A stretch of 64,000 nt of DNA from the NCBI RefSeq assembly GCF_001949145.1, contig NW_019091365.1, positions 999,449 through 1,063,448 of the forward strand. The letters run 5' to 3'. A program made the position numbers and the translations under genes. The stretch is from Acanthaster planci (lineage: Eukaryota > Echinodermata > Asteroidea > Valvatida > Acanthasteridae). This document shows, piece by piece, positions 31,225 through 64,000 of this stretch; the stretch's first letter is position 1, and each line of letters opens with the position of its first letter. The notes under the pieces are model-generated. The model ran no database searches, had not been told where the DNA came from, and saw nothing but the letters and a program-made list of their open reading frames with translations.

Positions 31225-33979
31225 CTTAAACACATCCGCCGGAAGGTGTCTTTCCATATGTGCGTCAACACTTACGCCAAACATTGCCCACCGTCAAAAT
31301 CGCTCCGCACGCAACGCACACGTGCGTTAAATAGATGGAGTCGATTTTTGTTCCCGTGAAAGTGAAACGCATGAACGCATAGTGTACGCAACGTATCCAA
31401 AAGACATACATATGAAAAGGCGCCTTAATATAGTACACGTATAGAGGAAAGATTGCACTTCACGTTTTTTGCATTGGTGCGTTGCCATGTTAGAGGAACC
31501 ATTACCAAGCATCAGCCTTCAAGCGGTCTGTTGGTGTCTTTAAAATTATTTAACTCAGCTAAGAAGAGCCACTTGTACTAATGTAAAGGCAAAGGTCTTC
31601 AATAGATGTTCTCGTAGTGAATCTGTCTATCAAATTCCCAATGAAAATATGTGTCTTATCCAGCGGAGAGAGGGACATTGTTTCCCGTTGGGATATGTTG
31701 CCGGTTACTGAGAGTGCAAACAAGTACAGGGTCCATGCAATGATTTTTTTCTTTTAGGTACACATGTGCAACTTCAGTGTATCATAACTCTTTTGGGTTT
31801 CAGCGTACTAAAGAGAGCGCTTCGTACGACATTTAAATTTGTCTGTTCTTTTCCAGACCACTGAGGGTATGGATGACTGTGGATAGGGAAGACACTGTTC
31901 AGTTCAGTTCAGTTTCGAAATGTGAACTCTCCCAAAAAAATCAGTGCTACATTGAAGTTTTGCCAATGAATATAGAAATTATAGTAAAAGCGTAAAAGCC
32001 ATGAAGGCACCAAAGTATAAAGAATGAAAATCTTAACAAAATTGAAAATAAGGTTAGCTGAAACACAAAGGTGTATTTTCAAGGATTTTATAAAAACAAT
32101 GATTGCATTTCATCGACCCCTCAAGAAACAACATTATATAGGCCCTTCTTTTGGCTGGGAGGAGAGGGGATTCCTTCACAGATGAAAACAGTGGATTAAG
32201 ATTGCTTCAGAAAAAACAAATCCCAACTTTTGCTACGCCACTTATAAACTTCTGAGAATTTCTCCATTATGTGCCGTATAGTACACTGATCGTTCTCAAC
32301 TTTTCAAATGTTATCAGACTGTAGATTATACTCATCTGAATCATCGCCTAATCACTCAAAACATGCGTGGATTTTGTTCCTATCCGTTCTCCGATTTTAT
32401 GTGAAGTATAAGTATAACCCACTCCTACGAGGATTGACTGGGTCCAGGTGCTTCCTTGCTACGTTGAGCAGTGTATTGTGTCGCCGTTTTAACGAGTAGG
32501 CCTAATTGACCTCAAAAAGTGGAAATCGTGACACACAATGAGATACTGATCCCTTTTTCTTCAACCGTTCGCTTTTTCGGACACAAATATTAAGGTGACA
32601 ATGGCGAACCTTTTTAAAAAGGAAAGGTGTGCCTCAAGCATACATGCGCCACTGTTTGTGCGTGTTGGGCCACGGCTTCACACTCAGTATGTTTACCGAG
32701 CCGTCTGTGAACCAGACTAAAATGAGCCTGCGGCTGGGAAACAACAACAAAAAAAAAAAAAAACTGGGAAAAAATCGGGTTTAAAAATGAGGGATGGTAT
32801 AAAATATGCAACCCCCAGCGGACTATCCAGCTTTTGGTGGAGGGGGGGTTCCAAAGTGAATGCTGCCTTGGGCCCATTAATATGATGTTGGGGAAGAGAA
32901 AAATATCAAAACCCTTTACGGTCTCAACATCCTTGCTTTTATTTCGTGGTGTTGTTTTGTAAGGGTTGCGGTGCTAATATTTGACGTATACCGATTAATT
33001 TCTTTCCTACCCACCTTTGAAGTATTTTTTGCAACAAAAAATCCGTCAGAGGAGGCAAGTAGCCCCTGCCCCCCCTCCGGCTGGATACGCCACTGATCAT
33101 TCCCTGTTACTGCACAGTATAGTGACAATCTGTCATCGATCATAAAATTCAATACTGTATATCTTGTAATTGAAAGCAACCTATCAACTAATGAATTTGT
33201 CCGTAGGGCTTTGAAAAAGGACCGAAATTCACTAATTCAGAATAAATCTCAACTTAAAGCAATGTGTGCCATTAGCTATGTTCACTCCAAAGGCTGGAAA
33301 ATATAATGGAATCAAGAAAATCTTTCTAGTATTAAAACGGTTACCACTGCGTGAGTTATTTTTCATCCTTGGACGTTTTGCTCCTGACCTATTGAACCAA
33401 TGAAACTTTTCCGTGGATCGGCCTTGACTGGAGTAAAAACTAGCCGGGTAAACGGGCCTGTGGAGTGCCCTTAGGAGAGTTTATCGAAAAATACGGAAAA
33501 CAAAAGAAAAAATTTATCAAATAATATGGCAGACAAAAGACACCTCTTGATTCAGTCAACCTGCGCTTTAAAAAAAATCAAGAAAGCCATTGAACCGATT
33601 CCTTACCCGGTTAAAAAATCTACAGAATTAAAAACATAATTTACATAAGAAGGTCCCGCGGTTCAGCGCTGGCCAAACAAAAGAACCCTGGCGCACCTTG
33701 CTTACAAATTTCTATTGACGGACCCCTCGCGGCTGTACTTTGAAGCAGAGTGATTGGTGTGGTCGTCGGTGCGTGAAAAGTTGGCTGCACCCCCTGTCAG
33801 ACTGGACTTCGGCGTGATGTTTGCCTGGGCGCAGCTCACCACTCTGCCCCAGTTGCTGGCTCAGTCTGTATCACATAGGAGGAGCTTCTGCGAAGCGGAC
33901 AGACTCCAGCCACTGACTTCATCACTCCAACATCCCTTGGCTGATCTTGTTCCATCAAGAGGTGGGAAAAGGACCAGCC
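31225..33979. other. Intergenic DNA and upstream region of the EGF/CUB gene
   Basis: No gene is seen before the ATG at 33980. A TACGCCACTG end at 33086-33095, after a C-rich tract, looks like one end of a hAT-type MITE whose other end was not found. An A-rich run lies at 32747-32763. An inverted CCAAT motif (ATTGG, 33753-33757) precedes the gene by about 225 bp; no TATA box is evident. Confidence 0.4.
32010..32110 (+). repeat. Dispersed repeat, copy 2
   Basis: AATAAGGTTAGCTGAAACAC, GTGTATTTTCAAGG and GATTGCA occur in the same order as at 27520-27620. Confidence 0.5.
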
Positions 33980-62871
<28,892 letters not shown>

Positions 62872-64000
62872 GTAAGAAAGATCTTGGGGAAAACATTTTC
62901 CACTATATTGAGAAAATACCTGCCATCTCAGATTGCTGTATGCTGCAAAAGCCCGGGAGTGTGTTATACGTGCATTCTGGCAATTTCGGCTTGCAGTGGT
63001 TGGTGACATGTACACTCATACATGTACATGTTGTTACCGGGTTGTTGAAACTACACCCATGTTGAAACATAAATGCCATGGCGACCAATTTTCATCCCCA
63101 CAACTGGGTCCCAATTTTCTTAATAAAAGAAATTGTCCCCTTAACGTAGTGAATGCCTTCTCACTTTCCCTTATGTTTCAGTGGTTCCCGTTGGTTTCCA
63201 GACACAAAGAGTGTCTGACTACTCCTCGGAAGCCCTGATCATGAGTTTGGTACCCTGACCCCTCAGTGTACCATTGCTGTTCATTGTTGTTAATTGATTA
63301 CAGCATGATCTCTAAGTGTAGAAGAGATACACGTTACATTACAAATTGTCACACAAACCTTGCACAGATATACATGTATATAGATCAGTGCCCCTAGACT
63401 AGACAGCCTTATACAGAGTGATTCCCCTTAACCTCAGACTCCACCTGTGACATCACATGATTGTACCTTGTGTTCCATTACATTCGATAAATCAGGGTTC
63501 TTGCGGCCTGAAAAAGTCACGGAAATCTGTTTTTGTTTTCCAGGCCTGGAAAAGTCATGACATTTTGTAAATGTGACTAAAATCACCAAAAAGTCAATTT
63601 ATCAAACACTGTGTGATTTCTATTACCAGAAATAAGTGCAGGAAATGTGTGATTTTATTTGCAACTTCGAAAGTCTGAATAGTCCAAGAAATTGCCTTAT
63701 TGGGTCGTGGATTTTCATAATTTGGTCATGGAAAAGTCATGGAATTTAATTGTCCTTTACATGTACATGCAGGTACAGGAACCCAAATGGAGGACATCAC
63801 AGTTGGAATTTGAAGAGCTTATAAATATGCACTGACCTTGCTTTTTGGATGGGGCAATGCAGAAATTAGATGGTCAAATCAAATTTATAATTTTCTAGGC
63901 TTGCATTTGTTATGAGCTTTGCAATGAGACATCACTCAAAAAAATTGGCCATCAATGAATAATAAACTAATTAACTCCGTATTTTGTGAGTATGAGTACA
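62872..64000 (+). other. Start of intron 18, with a possible hAT-like MITE
   Basis: No further EGF exon is visible. CAGGGTTC at 63493 and GGAACCC ending at 63784 are inverted, and AAAAGTCATGG-type units repeat between them, so 63493-63784 may be a hAT-like MITE. No 8-bp duplication was found. Confidence 0.4.

Noticed and set aside
63133-63238. Possible additional exon after TTATGTTTCAG at about 63181
   Set aside because: Good acceptor-like sequence, but the following frame has no Cys pattern of an EGF module and hits a stop soon after.

Overview
The window is nuclear DNA of an animal. It has long AT-rich introns, GT-AG splice sites, one protein domain per exon, and many small DNA transposons with a few retroelement relics. 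A fibropellin-type EGF/CUB gene, intron-borne EGF exons of uniform length and a Tc1 relic fit a marine invertebrate deuterostome. An echinoderm is my first guess; amphioxus or a hemichordate cannot be excluded from sequence alone. No bacterial genes, CRISPR arrays or rRNA genes are visible.

Two genes can be assembled, both on the + strand. Gene 1 (327-8207, 11 coding exons, 788 codons plus stop) appears complete. It encodes a signal peptide, an N-terminal trypsin-fold protease with all catalytic residues, an LDL-receptor class A module, a PAN/apple module, two CUB domains, one transmembrane helix and a tail of about 73 residues with an NPAY motif near the end. It is therefore a type I membrane-anchored trypsin with its catalytic domain at the far N-terminus, unlike classical type II transmembrane serine proteases. 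Gene 2 (33980-62871 and continuing past the window) starts with a signal peptide, then EGF, CUB and 15 more EGF modules. Exons 4-18 are all exactly 114 nt with phase-1 borders. The order signal-EGF-CUB-EGFn matches sea urchin fibropellins, so further EGFs and perhaps an avidin-like domain are expected beyond 64000.

The roughly 25.8 kb between the genes has no recognisable protein gene except a broken Tc1 transposase inside a 1.66-kb element with inverted repeats of about 270 bp (17785-19448). The intergenic space and the introns are full of short foldback and MITE-like elements. Several have perfect terminal inverted repeats (36116-36352, 41569-41820) or clear target-site duplications (5562-5783, 19841-20310, 30719-31224). 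A 59-bp palindrome with TTAA ends occurs once in each gene's introns, in opposite orientation. A recurring pattern is an element with two blocks of degenerate short motifs (ACTCGG, GACTCA, CGTACG, GAATATTC types) around an unrelated core. Two of these have 7-bp target duplications, and this is the most unusual theme in the non-coding DNA.

Functionally, gene 1 looks like a cell-surface or egg/embryo protease with adhesion modules. Gene 2 looks like a secreted calcium-binding EGF matrix protein. A shared role in an extracellular coat is only a guess; nothing in the sequence links their regulation.
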